From Serinus canaria (taxonomy: Eukaryota; Chordata; Aves; Passeriformes; Fringillidae): DNA of 64,000 nt. The position numbers were made by a program, and so were the translations under genes. The DNA is taken from NCBI RefSeq assembly GCF_022539315.1, contig NC_066315.1, forward strand, positions 101,103,990 through 101,167,989, written 5' to 3'. Under the pieces are notes generated by a model that saw only the letters and a program-made list of their open reading frames with translations, had not been told where the DNA came from and did no database searches. Within the stretch, counting starts at the first letter, position 1; the number at the start of each line of letters is the position of its first letter. This document shows, in pieces, positions 25,066 through 39,630 of this stretch.

Positions 25066-28000
25066 TTACACAAAAGGGGCAGGACTCCAGGTCACCTACA
25101 GTCCACTGAGTGTGTAGGCAAGGTAAATTCTAAACTGACTTTTTTACACTATCTTTGGAAGGGTAACATGTAAATACCTAAAAGGACTCGGACAGAAAGA
25201 AAATACTGTGGGTACTATGACACGGTTTGAATGAGGCCAAACCAAAAAGGTGTCTTTAAAATGTTGTATGAAAGCAGAGGCATTAAATTTGAGCTAATGT
25301 AGGTCTCCAAGGTACCATTATAACCAGATTTTTCACCTCTTGTTTTTAATTTCCAATTTATTCAGGAAACTATTTTCCAAGTCCCTTTCTGCCAAGCAAA
25401 ACATTCCTTCCCCAATGCTACTCAGAACTCAGAGGTAGATCACTCCTAGGTTGTTTTTAATGCACTCAGAATGTTAGCAGGCAGATGGTTTCTAAAAACT
25501 GGTGTTATGTACCTGAGAGCTTTGAGAAAATTATTTGGAATCTTTTTGTGCACTTTAAATTTTAATTCAAAAAGCTAATAAAAGATGTAAATATTTTTTC
25601 TCAGTCTAGCCCATTTTTCCTCCTAAACATTAGCACTTTGATATTTGATTTACTTTACAAATAATAAAACTTGCTCCAGGGAATGGTTTCAAAGAGCTAA
25701 TGAAATTTTATTAAAGTAGAGCATAAAGATACAATGTGCTGTGAAAAAAGAAGGCAGGGACTGCAGATTTTTTCCTCCTACAGTAAAGAGAAGAGTTTGC
25801 AATTGGTTTAAAATATAACAAAAAAGAGAAAACAAATGGAAGAAATGAAAAAAGGAAATTAAAATGAAAAATTCAGAGTGAGACATAGAGGGGGAGGAGA
25901 AGAAGAAAATACAAAAAACAAACCAGGCACCAGAAGAAAATGTCTGCATTTGACTAAAGTAGTAAGCTTTGTGTTGCAGTCATTAAAATTTTCTGTTCAC
26001 TTGTGTTTTACATAGTGATTGATGAGAGCTATTTCACTTATTGCTTAGATATGCTATGCAAAGAACAAAACAAGGTTTAAGGATTCCAAGAAACTTTTCT
26101 GAAGTGGGAAATACTTTCCATGGGAAAACGCTTTTCCATGACTTGACTGACACTGTAAGCCCGTGACATTGCTCTTCAAGCAATTATACTATTTGAAAAG
26201 AGACTATTTAATACCTGTGCTCTTCTGCTTACTGAAGATTATTTCCTGTGAAAGGTGATCAACATTAAAATGTGTGGACACATGCACTGATAGGAAAGGT
26301 GACTTCCAACACATTTCCAGGTAATCCAGAAATATTTTTATCTGATTTTATCTGCATAGATCATTGTAATTGAGACAGTGCTCTGAGCTCAGAATTCACA
26401 AGAACTGCCTGACTTTAAATTATCAGCTAACTCAGGCAGAGCAGACCTGATAAGATCTTCAAATCCCCTGTAAAAACAAGCTGTTTGTGATTTAGAACCA
26501 CACAATTTGGAAAAACCTTCAATGTAATAAAATTCCCTGAAGCAATAGAAAACGGCATGTGGAAAAACAAAACAAAAGCAAATTAATGTTGAATTTGAAA
26601 AGTGAATAAACCCCTCCCCTATCTTCATCCAAGTTGTAATGTACACACAGCTGATATAACCTTTCAGAACTGATAAAGCACCCCTCAGATTTGGCTCACT
26701 AAGTGGGCCCCAAGGGTTTCCAAGAGTGTATCTCGGCTGCTCTAGTTAATATAGTTTGAATAGAAGATAAGAGAGAAACAAAGCTCACATAAGAAGATTT
26801 TAATTCTGCTACAAGGCAACACTGACATCACATTTAACTACAAGATAAAAGCCAGAATACACTGGCATGCACGATGGAACACAAATATTTTGCACACTGT
26901 TGTTTTTCCCTATAGATAAGACAGAATTTTTCAAGGGAAGTAAGAGCAGTAGGGTGTGCTAAAACAGATAAAGGTCTACTTGTAGTGCCCTTTCAAAAAA
27001 AGGATAGCACTCCATTGTGCTGGCTCATTACATTTTTTGATCTTCACAGGAAGCTCTGGTGCCTTGATGTCTGCTTTGCTTGTTTGCAAATACACTGTTT
27101 GCTAGAACATATAAAGTCAATCAGTCACTCCTCTGGGCTTGACTTTTAGGCCAGCAGTTTCCTTGTTCTAAAGAAAAAGATGTTCTATCTAAAAGCTACA
27201 TGTCTATTTACCACTTTTGCTGGCTGGCATCCAGTCCCTGAGCTGATCATTTGGTACACTTTCTGCTTTGGGGAGAGCAGTAATGGGTCACAGTAGAGTC
27301 ACTGAGAACTTCCACAGCAACGGGAGCTCCCGCTACTTCACTGCTCAAAAATACTGGCTCTGGGTTTTAAAGTTATGTTCCCTTTTCCCAGACATCCCTC
27401 TGCAGGCTCTCACTCTGTAATTGCTTCCTGTCAATTATCTTCCCTTTGGACAGCTGCACACTTACTGGAAAGGTGGATAAAACATTCCAGAAAATGGTGT
27501 TGGTCCTAGACGATTTCCCATCTGTCTGAGAAACTACTCAAAGAATAATACAGAGTATTTAAGAGCACATAAAGATAAGAGCATAGAAATAACAGAGGTA
27601 GTAATGGGATTGACAATGATGACAAGTGTTGCTGTCAATTGTTAACCTAATTAATTTTAGTTTGCTCACTGTACACTGACAGACAGCAGACCTTCAATAC
27701 AGCCCCAGGACTACTTGTTAGAACAAACAGTGTCTGCTTAGGCACACTAATGAAGAGCTGAAGCTCACCAACCTGAATTGCCTTATTTTGATGCTTGAAA
27801 TGTATATATAGCACTTCCTCATTCCAAGAGAGGCAACCCTGCAGAAACTCATCAACCAGGCTTAAAACCACACAGTTCATTCAAATATATAATGCACTGA
27901 ATCGAGGCTACTCAAATGACCCAGGCTCAGCTAATAGATAATGTGTAGTGGAAGTTAACAATGAGGGAGGGACAAAAGGGCTTGCAGTCCCTAAAGGCTC

Positions 28001-28552
28001 TTATTTGAAGAGCATTTCTGCATCATTCATCTAATATCTGACATGTGATACTAATATTTTCTCAGTAGAAAAGAAAAATGCATATGTGACAATTCCACTA
28101 TAGCATGTATTTATTTACAGGAGCGTATTGATTGACATTTTGATTGTCCAGTTCTCTTTCTATGTAACCACCTATCATATTCCAAGAGAGAAATTCTCAA
28201 AGAGCTTTGAAATGTCTTCTGAACTTGTACTGACCTTGTGCAATACAATGGGGATCTCTGAATGTCCCAGTGCAAATATCTCTTCCTTCTTATTTATCAC
28301 TGACACAGCTACATTCAGAGAATACACTCTGCAAGTGAAATAAGTACTGAACTAACTTACAGAAAAAAATCTATCTCCATTAATAATGATGGAGATGGGA
28401 ATTTGAGTGTCATGAGTTACTCACTGGGCAGATGTGCAACAAGAATGTCTCTTCTCCTCTAGTTTGGTGGTGTTTTAAAATTACTATGTACAAGTAACAC
28501 AGTTTAGTAAATTAACAACCCAAATGTAATACAGCAAACAGACTCCAGCAAA

Positions 28553-28593
28553 AAAAGGAAAAAAATAAAAGAAAAAAAAAAAAAAAAAAAGAG
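28553..28593. repeat. A-rich/GA-rich simple repeat
   Basis: Runs of A broken by single G or T bases, ending with about 18 consecutive A and gagaag. It is a low-complexity tract in the large intron. Confidence 0.8.
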
Positions 28594-29421
28594 AAGTAAA
28601 GTAGCACTGTTTGATTGAACAGTCTTTTTTCTAAAGGAAAATATGGTGAGGACATGAAGTAAAGAGAGCTAACTGAAAAGTTACCAAGTCTATGTTAACA
28701 CAAGTGGATTATAAGACATGAAACTTAGGGAAGAAATAAAGGGTTGGTCACAAAGAGAAAATCAGTGCAAAATATTGTTTATATTCAGAGCCTTAAAAAC
28801 AGAAAGGGAGCAATCATAGTTCTGCACTTAGATCATACCCTATGACAATATTCTGTGGATTTTTTCCTGGTGTGCAGGACTCTTCTGAACATGTTACCTA
28901 GCTACTCTTTTGTTCAGATTCTGATCTTGCTGAGTATCAAAACAATTCTTCAGTAATGAAGATTGAGGTTTAATGACTTGATGTGTAATTCTGGCTTCTG
29001 CAATCTGCTTCTTGATTTTATCTTTTGCATAAACTGAACAAAACACAGCAATTTATCAGCTATCTGTGGACATTTCAAGATTCATATACATTGCAGCTCT
29101 AAATTTTTATTCTACATTTCCTTTCATTAGAACACTGCACTCAAGCTGGATTCATTGAGGCAAGCCAACATTTTAACAGCTCTGTTGAATAGCAGCAGAT
29201 GCCTTTATTTTCTGCATCCCTCTATAAAACAAAACTTTAAAAAATTTGAGTCTCTATATAAATATTTCCCTTAGAGGACAATACAAAGATTCTAGGCATC
29301 TGTTTCTCATTAAGCCAATTACTAGTTGTTTAAAATAGCAACCCAGTAAAGTCCGTATTTATTAGATTTATTAATAAACTCTATGAGCCAAATCCTGCAA
29401 ATGGAACAAGATAAAAAGATG

Positions 29422-29466
29422 AAGCTACCTTGCTCTATGTCAAAAAGCTACCTTGCTCTATGTCAA
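29422..29466. repeat. 22-bp near-perfect tandem duplication
   Basis: The unit aagctaccttgctctatgtcaa occurs at about 29422-29443 and again at 29445-29466, with one extra A between copies. It is a local duplication in intron with no visible relation to an exon. Confidence 0.85.
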
Positions 29467-31435
29467 CCTGAATCTTGGTTTCACATGAATACATTTAAAA
29501 GTATATCTGAGACAATACCTCAAGAGTACGGTTTGGTTTTACTCTATTAGGTACTTGAATTTGGAAGCTACCATTCTCTATAACTTCACTTTAGTCATAA
29601 TAGCTGGCAACTAAACTTGTCATATCACTTAAAATACAAACACTTAATATGGTACTAGATCAAATTTGAATTCTGGTGTAAATCAAGGTAATTTTTCTGT
29701 TTTTTAGAACATGCTGAAACTTTTCCAGGCGTGGGCAGAAACTGTATGGTGAATGGAGTACTTGACTGCTTTATGCACATTAATTTCAGCTTAAATGTGG
29801 TGTGTATTAGTGACAATCAACATAGTACCTTCTATAGAGTACTTTTTTTTCCTTTTTCTTCATGAAAACAGAGAGGAAACCAATCTTTGCTGGATTTTTT
29901 TCAGTATTATTGCACTATTAAGCTTGAGCACTCCAAAACACTGCTGCTGCACACTAAAATAGTCATATGGGTAGCACTATCCAAATATTTCATGACACCA
30001 AAAAAAATCATGTTACTATTACACTTCCACATTTGTCAGTCAGGTCTCCAGGGACTCTGGCAGGGAGTGAGCTTCAGATATGTTCAGGTATGTGCTTCAT
30101 ACTGATGAAGCACAAGCAGACCTCTTTGTTAGTGTGCAGTTAGACCAAAACTTAGCAACTTTAGTTTCTTTGCCCTTGGAAAAGGAAAATTTTAAAAAGA
30201 TGCAACCTGATCCCCTACAAGATATTTAAGGCAATTCCACTGTAGCACACTTCAGCTAAAAGAAAACATACTCCTAGTTATGTCAAAATGAAAGACTTGC
30301 TTCCCAACTAGACTGTCCTTCTATGTCAGCAATGTTCAAATATCAATTAATGGCAGGAATTAAGTGTTTATAAAAAATGAGAAAATAAAAAAATAAGAAA
30401 CACACAGTCTCAACAGCAGGAAATAAAAAGCAATCCACAAAACAGTTAAACTTCAAAAAAACCATAAATCCTGCACACAGTGCAGCTTTTCTAGCTTTCT
30501 TTGTGTGCCAGAGATACATGTGCCTAGTAAATACCAGTAAAATAAACACAAATGCTGTGGAAAAAACTGACAAATGGAGGGAAAATATGTCAATCTCAAA
30601 CCAGATCTACAATTAAACATATAAAAAGCATGAGCAATTTATGTGATTTTCCTTGTATTCAAACAGTTTTGTATGTTCCAGCTACTGTCACTTCTATAGA
30701 CTTGATTCACAATGTAACCATCAAAACTCAAAATTCAAGCTGCTGATGCTGTAAAAGAAGAGACAATTAAGAAGTCAGTGGAAAAACTGAAATGTGTAGA
30801 AAACCACTAGGAAAGCAGCAAGACGCCGAATTTTCTTATATTTAAATGTGCTTCCCAGTGCAAAACCAAAGCAAATGCTTTGGTGTGGTTTGGAAGCTCA
30901 ACCTGTTTAACTTCAAAATTCAGATAATGGTGCCCCTTTTGCTCTCCAAAACATGAGAAGTGGTTTACTGCCCACACTAGGAGCTTCACTACCTCGATGT
31001 ACTCTAATCAATACAACTCTCTTGAAAGGGTCTAATTAATGGAAATGAGACTCTTTGCAGAATAAAGAACTGCTCAGAATAAAGGCTCAAGGATTAGGCT
31101 TTAGCACAGCAACTACAAGCATTTTATATGAAACTATTTTACAACTGAATTTCTTTTATTTTTCCTCTTTCCCTTTACAGCATCATCAAGCTGCAGCCCA
31201 GTCCTCAGCAGTCCACCAGTAAGGCAGTGGACCAGGAGAACTGCTAGTAAAAGAAAAGAACTAGAAAACACTGAGGATGCTGATTTAAGAAGCAGTTTGT
31301 GTTCTTTATAAACTGAAGTGATGTTAGTTCTATAAAATTGACTACCAGTATGGGGAAAAAAAAAAAATTACTATTTCACATCACACTGTTTGCTGTGTAT
31401 ATACAAGAGCATTGATTTATTTTTTTTCCTTTTGA

Positions 31436-31840
31436 TGTGAGTTAACAGCCATACTGGGTCAAACCAGAGGTCCATACAACTGATTAGTTTTTCTACAACA
31501 GAACCAGTAGCAGATGTTTACAAAAAAGTATGAAGAATAGAGCAAACAGAGAGTGAATCTTTCCCCAGCATACCCCTTTAGCTTCTAGCAATCAGTGGCT
31601 TTCCTGAGCAATCTCTTCCTCAGCCAGAGAATGCACACAGCCATTGTGTTTAATAATGAATTTTTCTAGCCCATTTTTTAACCCATTTATAATTTTGGCT
31701 TCGCAGCATCTTGAGGCAATGAGCTCCACAATGTAATTATGTGCTGTGTGAAAAATATTTCCTTTTGTTCATTTTAAACCTGCTGCTTAATAGCTTTGTT
31801 GGGTGCTCCTGATTCCCTGTATTATAAGAAATAATGAGTA
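31436..31840. repeat. Ancient amniote interspersed repeat
   Basis: From gttaacagccatactgggtcaaaccagaggtc to attataagaaataatgagtaa this matches, at perhaps 70-75% by eye, a family I recall as abundant in turtle and crocodilian genomes. That family has 'gccatactgggtcagaccaaaggtccat' at one end and 'acttccttttgtttgttttaaacctgctgcctatta' near the other. I cannot name the family with certainty (a CR1- or SINE-type element). It is a fossil copy without coding potential. Confidence 0.7.
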
Positions 31841-34800
31841 ATTGCTGTTACCATTGCAGAAGTAACACTGATCTCTGGCACAGCTCAGAATAGCCTAAGG
31901 GGGTATTACAGCAGCCAAGAATGAGTGATATTTCACTGTCCTAGAAAGAAAGCAGAGACTTGGTACTGGACCTGATAAAGTGGCTCTGTGTCACTGGTAA
32001 GGATTTCCTTACTCATATAATCTTTGCATAGTTTATTATGGCAGCCTTGGAAGCTGTGTACAACAGTGTTACACAGAGAATAAAGGCTGGAGTTGAAGTA
32101 TGAGTGGGTGAATGAGCAAAACTACAAACCCGAAATGCAGAGTTTTACTTTAGTTTTCTTTGTCCAGCTTGACAAGCGACACCAATGAAAAACAGAAACA
32201 ACTGCAGATAAAAAAATCAAGGCTAAGTGAACAAAACCTCAGCAGATATCACAGCCTAATACAGAGGACACTGTTACGAAAAACTTTTCAAGCAAACAAT
32301 ACACTAAACTGTTCTGGCAATGACTAATGGTTGACAGCACATGGAAGAGCAATACTGGGATCACAAAAGACTGACAAACTGTTGCATGCAGACTTTCTCA
32401 AGATTAAAAAGCATGTGTCTCAACTTGACAGTCATGCTTAGATTCAGAGGATTTTGGAAGGACATGAAAAATCTAAAAAGAGCTTCACACTACAAGCTTT
32501 TCCCCATTTATCTAAGTCCCCTCTGTTCTTTCCTAAATATTCATGTGGGGTTGGAGGTGGCTGCTTTTACTACTATTTCCTGAGTAGAGGATGAAGGATC
32601 TGACCTACCTTCCTAACATCTGTTATGTCATACTGGAAGTCTGCTGTTTGGCCATCATTTTTGGCCAGGAAAAGCGCAGAGATGGCTCATGTAGATATCA
32701 GCATAAACAATCAGAATGGTAATATTATCTCATTTCAAAACTCCACGCTCTGTGATACAACCAGGTATTTATGCATCAAAGGCAAAGTGTTCCTGTTGTC
32801 ATCTCCCAGACTTAATCAGAAACTATGCTTACTTCAGGAACCAATACTGCACTCTGCGGAAGCTTCCACCATCGCAAAGCAAGCAGCAGGAGGCATTCTA
32901 TTCAGAAAGGAACCCTTTATGTATAGGACAGAGACAAAAATCTACAATTTCACAAAAAGAGCTTATGCCCCCTTAACTGCAGGCTCCCTTTGTTAGCTGA
33001 AGGCAGCCATAGCTGTCAGCCTCTGAACAGCCCCAGCCAATGCATCAAGGAAGGTCCTCACTCCTTTTTATTCCCTTTGGTGTGTGATATAAGAGCAGAG
33101 ATTGCCTGTCTCTTGGAGACCCAGACCTTTCTCTTGTAGACACAGTAACTTCTTTTCTGTAATATATTAAGAACAGTTATTATAGCATAGGCAAACACCT
33201 TGAATGTAGATGAGTAATAACTGAGCTCAGCTGATTTTAACAGAAATGTGTGCCATTTATTTTTGAGACAGACCAAAATAGAGCACCGTCACTCAGTAAT
33301 CTTTTTAAGACCTTAAGGGGAAGAAACTGCACCATTTCAGTGGATGGATATTCAAGCTCCTTCACCATTATATGTGCACACCTATGCTGTCCCTGTGTGG
33401 CTTCCATTTATGTACATAGTAAATGTAAAACAGGAAAGAAGGTATATTCAAAGCAACTTCAAAACAGTCCCTTAAATCCCTTTAAAACCAACTGAACTTA
33501 AACATGTGCTTAAGGTCTTCCCTATCTTGGATTCCAAATAATGTTGTAGATCTAAACCTTTCAGCTTTTGTGTGTGGATTTATGTTGAGTGACTCTGACC
33601 TGCTGTTTCTGTCTTGTGAAGAAGTGTCAGTATTATGAATTTTCATCAGTCTTGAACTAAGCTGCAATCCCAGTAACTCCAATAATTTTACATGGTTGAC
33701 ACTGCCATAATGTCATTTCTGAAACAGTGACTCTCACTGGCAGTATTTCACAAGTCCCCAAAGCCAGCCTGCTTTTCCTTCTGCTCACCTCCTGGGCTGC
33801 TTTGTTTCCATGGGTACTCTGGACTTCCCATCAGCTTTGCCCAGGATTTTCCGCCCATCGCTACCCTGCTAATCTCTGCCTGACCAAGGTACCTGCATCT
33901 TCTCACAGCTGTTTAGCAGGCCATGTCCCCTGCACCTCTGAAATGACTTGCTGTGCACCCAGGAGACCTCACTTAATTACTAAGACAGATGCAGAGACAA
34001 GCAGCTCAGAAAACAGCAGAGCCCCACAACAGCGCAGGCAGGGCCATCACAGAGACCCGGTGTGATGGGGAAACCTGGGGAGCAGCTATCACACAGAGAC
34101 AGAGGCAATGGCAGGAAACCAGCAAGAGAGAAGAGAAGCTTGCCAGCCCCCTTGTCTGCCCAGTTATGACCTGGCAGATTTTCAGTGGACTTAACACTTC
34201 CTGCAGACACTTTTGGGCCCATCAAACCAATATGCTGTAACCAAAACAAAAACTAAACCAACAATTCCTGCTAGAAAATGATGAGCATCTGTTCCACTGA
34301 CAGGACAATCACTAAAGCACTACAGGAAACATGCAAAAAGAAGTCTTGTATTCCAGTTAGAAAACATCTTAAAAGATACTCTGAGTCACAGGCTATATTA
34401 AAACACAAATTTTCATTTCCTGAAAAATTTGTAATGGCTACTTTAACTTATTTAAACTAATGCATTATAGAAAATATTGAATATTTTATATATGCTTTGG
34501 ATAAACTGATGCTTAATGAAAACCCCAATTGTTAAATTATGCTAATTTGATTTGAAAAGTGTTCCTCTCACTTTCCAAACAGCCAGTAATAATCCTCTGG
34601 TCATGAGACCAGCAATGGACTAAAATGCCTAATTATTTGCAGTGAATAAATGCAATCTGTAGAAAACACAGAGTGTATATATAATTAATAGATTATAATT
34701 GCATTTAACATCATCTGCATAATTCAAAATGGAATAACTACATGACTGATTTTTTATGTCTTTTTAAAGGGCACTAATAAAATATGAAGAAGGTAAGAAG

Positions 34801-37800
34801 GCTTATATGGGTAGGAAGTAATGAATAATATCTTGAACATTAAAGCACAATATATTATTCTGTGCACATAAATAGGACCGATTCATTTTTGCAGGTGCAA
34901 TGGGAAAAGTATGGTACATCAGCACTTTTCCAAAGTAAATAATATGTTAACTGAAGAAAGGATTACAAATTCTGATCAAATATTCAATATCTTATTTGAA
35001 TAATTAATAAGTCAGGCTGGTGCAAATATGAAGCAAATGGCCTGCAATGTTTCAAAAACTTTTCTTTGTTTCAAATCATACTTGTCACTAGCATTTAGAA
35101 TGTTTAACCTATCACCTAACAGCTGTGAGCATTAAAGACATTCTTGCAGATTTCCCTCTGGAAATTCACACTATGACTGAAACGATGTTCAGTGGCCTCA
35201 TTTAGCTTCCTACTGTCGTGTTCAATAGCCCATAACAATACACAGATTGGCTAAATCTGAAATTAAACCCTGATTTCCATAGGTATACAGAAAGCATAAA
35301 TCTGATACCAGCAAAACACAGTAGCAAGATCAGTTGGCAAAAATGGCTTCACTAAATGACAACCAGAGTAAAATATACTGAGAAGTCTGCTTAGTACAGT
35401 TTGACTGTTTCTCAACCTGTGGCTACCAAAGGGGATGAAGACAAGACAGGCAGGAGAATAATGTTCAACAGATTCCACATGCTAAAATAGTGGAATGATG
35501 CCTGAGTGTTTGTTATTAATAAGAATATTCCTCTGTGTACATCTAGACATGTAGGAAGAAAGCAGTATGATGGAAAAGATTAATTCTCTTTAACTACTTG
35601 GACTTACCACATGTGGGTACAGGATTTTCAGAGATCTGCTCAGTACTAAGTTGACAATAATCACTGAAACTTTGAAACTATTTCTTTTATTGCTCCAGTT
35701 TTATATTGCACACACCCATAGATCTTTCCAGAATAAACTAAGTAATTTTTTGCAATGTCTTCAGAGAATAAAAGATCCTAATGATGGAGTCATAGGTCAG
35801 TAAAAAGGGGAGGAAGATTAAAATTAGTTGTGAAAGACTGCTGTAATGGCTGGACTCGAGAAGGGAAAAGGCCCCATAACCTCCTAAAGCAAATTCAAAC
35901 TTTATTACCATGGGATAATGAAGTACCAGAGGCACATCCACAAAACTGTATGCAACAGTTAAAATTACCCATTTTAAATGCTTATCCAGACTCATCAAGA
36001 ATCAGGAATAACATCAGAGGTGCTTATCATGCTTTAAATCCACTTTAGATTTTCAGTCCAGCTATGCTGAGATACGAAACAAATGTCTGTTAAATATCTG
36101 ATCATGGAAAAGACTCTCAGGGCATCTTCAGGGCCAAGAAAAAGTACATGTTACAGTACATTTTTTCTTGCTGACATATTTTGTACTCATTCATATGTTT
36201 GCCTCAGCATGAACCAGGACTACCAGACTCAGTAGAAGCAGTGAATGATTGAAATAGCTGCCAGTTTCTACATAAGAACAACCTGCACTTGTTTATCCAT
36301 CCCATTGATCAGCTTAAGAATCTATATCTCACGACTTTTGAGTGGACCAACATTTTTCTGAATGGATCAATACCACCAGTCTCAGTTTTAGCTGCTTAGA
36401 GAGACACAATGGTCATCAAAGATGCACTTTAAAGCTACCAGGCTTTCCTTAAAACACAGTCTAAACTGTACATGCAAGACTAAGTCTGGCGGACTTTCAT
36501 GAAGAAAAAAAATTGTCTGAATTAGGTATCCTTGCTCTTGTTAGGTGTCCTTGCTGCCTGAGATCACACACAGTTCAGACTGTTTAGGCAGCTGAGAAGA
36601 AGAAAACAAGAGGTCCATACCCAAGTAAATCACAGACTGATCAGTACCAAAAATAGCTGAATCACAGCATGAGCAAACAGCTGCCTACACCCCCCCAAGA
36701 GTAATCCTAAGGATACTGGAAGTGTTCTACTCAATACACCTCTGCAATTTTATTATTCAAACAGATAAAAGCACAAAGCCTATCTAATGAAGCCATGACC
36801 TGCCTAAATCTATTTTCTGTGATAAGAATAAATTCTAATTAAACCTGCTTAAACAAAACAAATTAGAGAGCTGTTTCTGCATATACATGCACTTTTATTT
36901 AAATTGGAGGAAAATGCACTTAGGAAGAGTGGGAGAGAGAAAGAGTGTGATTTGATTTAGAAAGTTGTGGGACATCTTGATCACTGGGCAGTTAACCACA
37001 CTGTGACATAAGGCAGTGTCACATGAATGATACTAAGCACTATGACAGCACTTCTCATCCATAAGAAATCTGTTAAGGAAAGAAATTCAGGATGATAAAG
37101 AATAGGTTAAGAATTGCAAAAACTCGCTGACAACAACAGACATTCAGCAAAACAAGTGTCCTTCCTCTGAATGGAAAAAATCCCAAACTGCCATACAGTT
37201 AAAATTGTTGACAACTGATTCTGGCTGATCAACAACTGGAAGGCACCCATTCTTCTACAAGACTTAAATGGATATTGCATGCACTGGGAAGCTGTCACTA
37301 CTAACACAGGCTATTCACCAGTGAATGTCATTTCAGGTTTGGGATTACTTTATTTCAACAATTCGGTATTGATCTGGAGTACCTTAGGATTTATAAACCA
37401 AAGCATGCTTTGTGGATAAGGCAGTTTCTTGTTTTTACTACTTCCTTCCCTACATGATCTCCACAGGGCCAGGTTTTCCAGTGCTCAAGTGTCTGGGATA
37501 ATCCCAACCAGGAACAAGTTATCTGGTATTGTTGGAAGGCTTTTGCAAATCTCACAGCAGCGTGAAGAAAATGGTTACGCCTGAAAAAAGTTCCTTGATA
37601 AAGGAGGAGTATCTGCCTTGTGTAAAGTACCTCTATAGCCCCACTTGTTGGGGTTATCCCTTGTTGTGTATGAGAAAACACTTATATTGTAATATATGGC
37701 TTAACCAAACCACAACTTTCCAGTATTAAAGATTAAAAATTAAACTGGGCACTCTGCAATTTTTCTGAGCTCCATCTGAACAGATGAAATTTGAAAAAAA

Positions 37801-39479
37801 ATAATTGCAGTGATCTCTATGGATGAGTATTTCTAACAATTTTCCATGGCATTTTCACTGGACAAGTTCCCACTATTTCACTTCTATCTCTATCTCTGTT
37901 ATGTTTATAATGCTTAATGAGTTTTCCTTTGTATTACAAAAACAGAAAGAGAGAAACAATTACCTGCTCCTGGTTCTTAAAGACCCAGATGCTGTCCTTC
38001 CTGTATTTACATTGTGGATTAACGCCCTCATTTTCACCCAGTGTTCCAGAGTCTTTCTGTTTTCTGGGTAACTTGTGTCTTGTGGGATAGAAAGTTACCT
38101 GCACTGATTACGGTACTGACTGTCTCAGCTGGTGTTGCAGAATATCAAATAAAATCAGAGAAAAAGGTGTGATATAAATGTACAGGTTGGAGGTGAGAAA
38201 ATTAGTTGGAGGCACAAGGAACATGCAGGAAAAAATAGGGCCAGCTGGGTCCTATTTAAAAAAATACTCAATTTTTCTACTATTTTCAAAATTTCAGAAC
38301 AGAGCCCCAGAAGCACATGCCTTTAAAGTGTCATGTGGCAGCAAATGTGTCTTCCAGTGGAACCAAAGAGAAAGAAAAGATACAACTGGAGACTGGGTTT
38401 GAGTGACAGGATTCTAGTCTGTTATGGCTTTGCATGACAGCAGAAAATGGAAATTATATCACACTTCTTTCAAAGTCAGACATTATTCTAAGAGTGGTCT
38501 GGAGAAAAAAAATTTCAGAGTAGGCACCTATGGGGCAAACATCCTCCATGAAAAATTTCCTGCTTGTCTGTAATACTTTCTGCCTCCCCAAACAAGGATC
38601 TGTATGTCTATTGGTTTTAGAGAGTTTTCCCTTTTTTTGTTTCTTAAAATAATTCTGTATTTATCCCAGATATTCCACTGGCCAATGAAATTTTTTCAGT
38701 GAGTTGGGTTTTACTGACAATTACCACATCTACCTTAGCATATCTACATTAGCAAATCTTCTGAAGTTCCATTTAAATAAATAGACTGCTATTAAGAGAG
38801 AATTTCTTTCATACCCCCAATTATTTTCAACACTTATTTCCAACTTCTCTTTAAATCATCCATCTTTTTATGATATTTTTAAATACTATTTTTAAATACT
38901 TTAACCAATCTCTAACAGGTGCTAAAATGAAGCGCTAAACAGAAATGAATTGTTTAACACATATTAGATAATATATTTAATATTCCTGGCCTTGACAGGC
39001 ACCCTGAGCCTGTATTCATTTATTTAACTATGATAATTTAGCCATTGGTACAGTTACATTGGTGCAACACATCAAACTGAAGGCCATGCAGTACAGGGAG
39101 GGAACATATTCAGTGCAGTTTATCTTGACAGAATATAACATGACTGTATTTTAAATAGTATTGGTTTAATGATCTAAAATAATTTCCAGATTGAAACAGT
39201 TAACTGCCACAAAACCTTGAGAAAGGATGTGTTCAGCAGAAGAGGAGGGGAGGGAAGATGAGAGAGACGATAGGGAGGAAAGCCTTAAAGATAAAGCTAC
39301 ATGGAGAAACCTTTTTTTAAATTCTGTTATTGACACAGCCCTGTTAGTGACAGTAAGTGAGGCTGATCTGAGCAGGACACCCTTTGCAAATCTTGGCTTT
39401 TCAAAGAAACCTCTGGTTTTGAGATAATGGAAGCTCAGAACTCCCTGTCATGGAACATAATGTGAAATTGATTTTTCAA

Positions 39480-39630
39480 GGCTTTATCTACACAAAGTTG
39501 CACTGGTTTAATTAAAGGTGTGTTTTCAAATCAATTTTGTTAAACCAGTCCAAGCTCCTGCGTGGACACTCTGAAATTGATTTGGAACTGTCTTATGTCA
39601 ACTTGCCTTAATTTAGCAGAGAACCACTTT
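39480..39630. repeat. Ancient interspersed repeat, possibly MITE-like
   Basis: The segment with tatctacacaaagttgcactggtttaatt, ttaaaccagtccaagctcctg and cgtggacactctgaaattgat resembles an old amniote repeat known to me from reptile genomes (pattern 'tctacac...ctggtttaac...ctgtgtggacac'). The paired ctggttt/aaaccag motifs suggest a DNA-transposon-type origin. Family name and class are not certain. Confidence 0.6.

Noticed and set aside
32625..32996. A 123-codon plus-strand open frame.
   Set aside because: Mixed composition without domain, signal peptide or repeat. An overlapping frame of 86 codons covers the same bases. No support for a gene.
33727..34249. A locally GC-richer stretch with several overlapping open frames on both strands.
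   Set aside because: I considered a nested gene or an exon cluster. No frame shows a known motif, no CpG-island-like density is seen, and splice signals do not pair.
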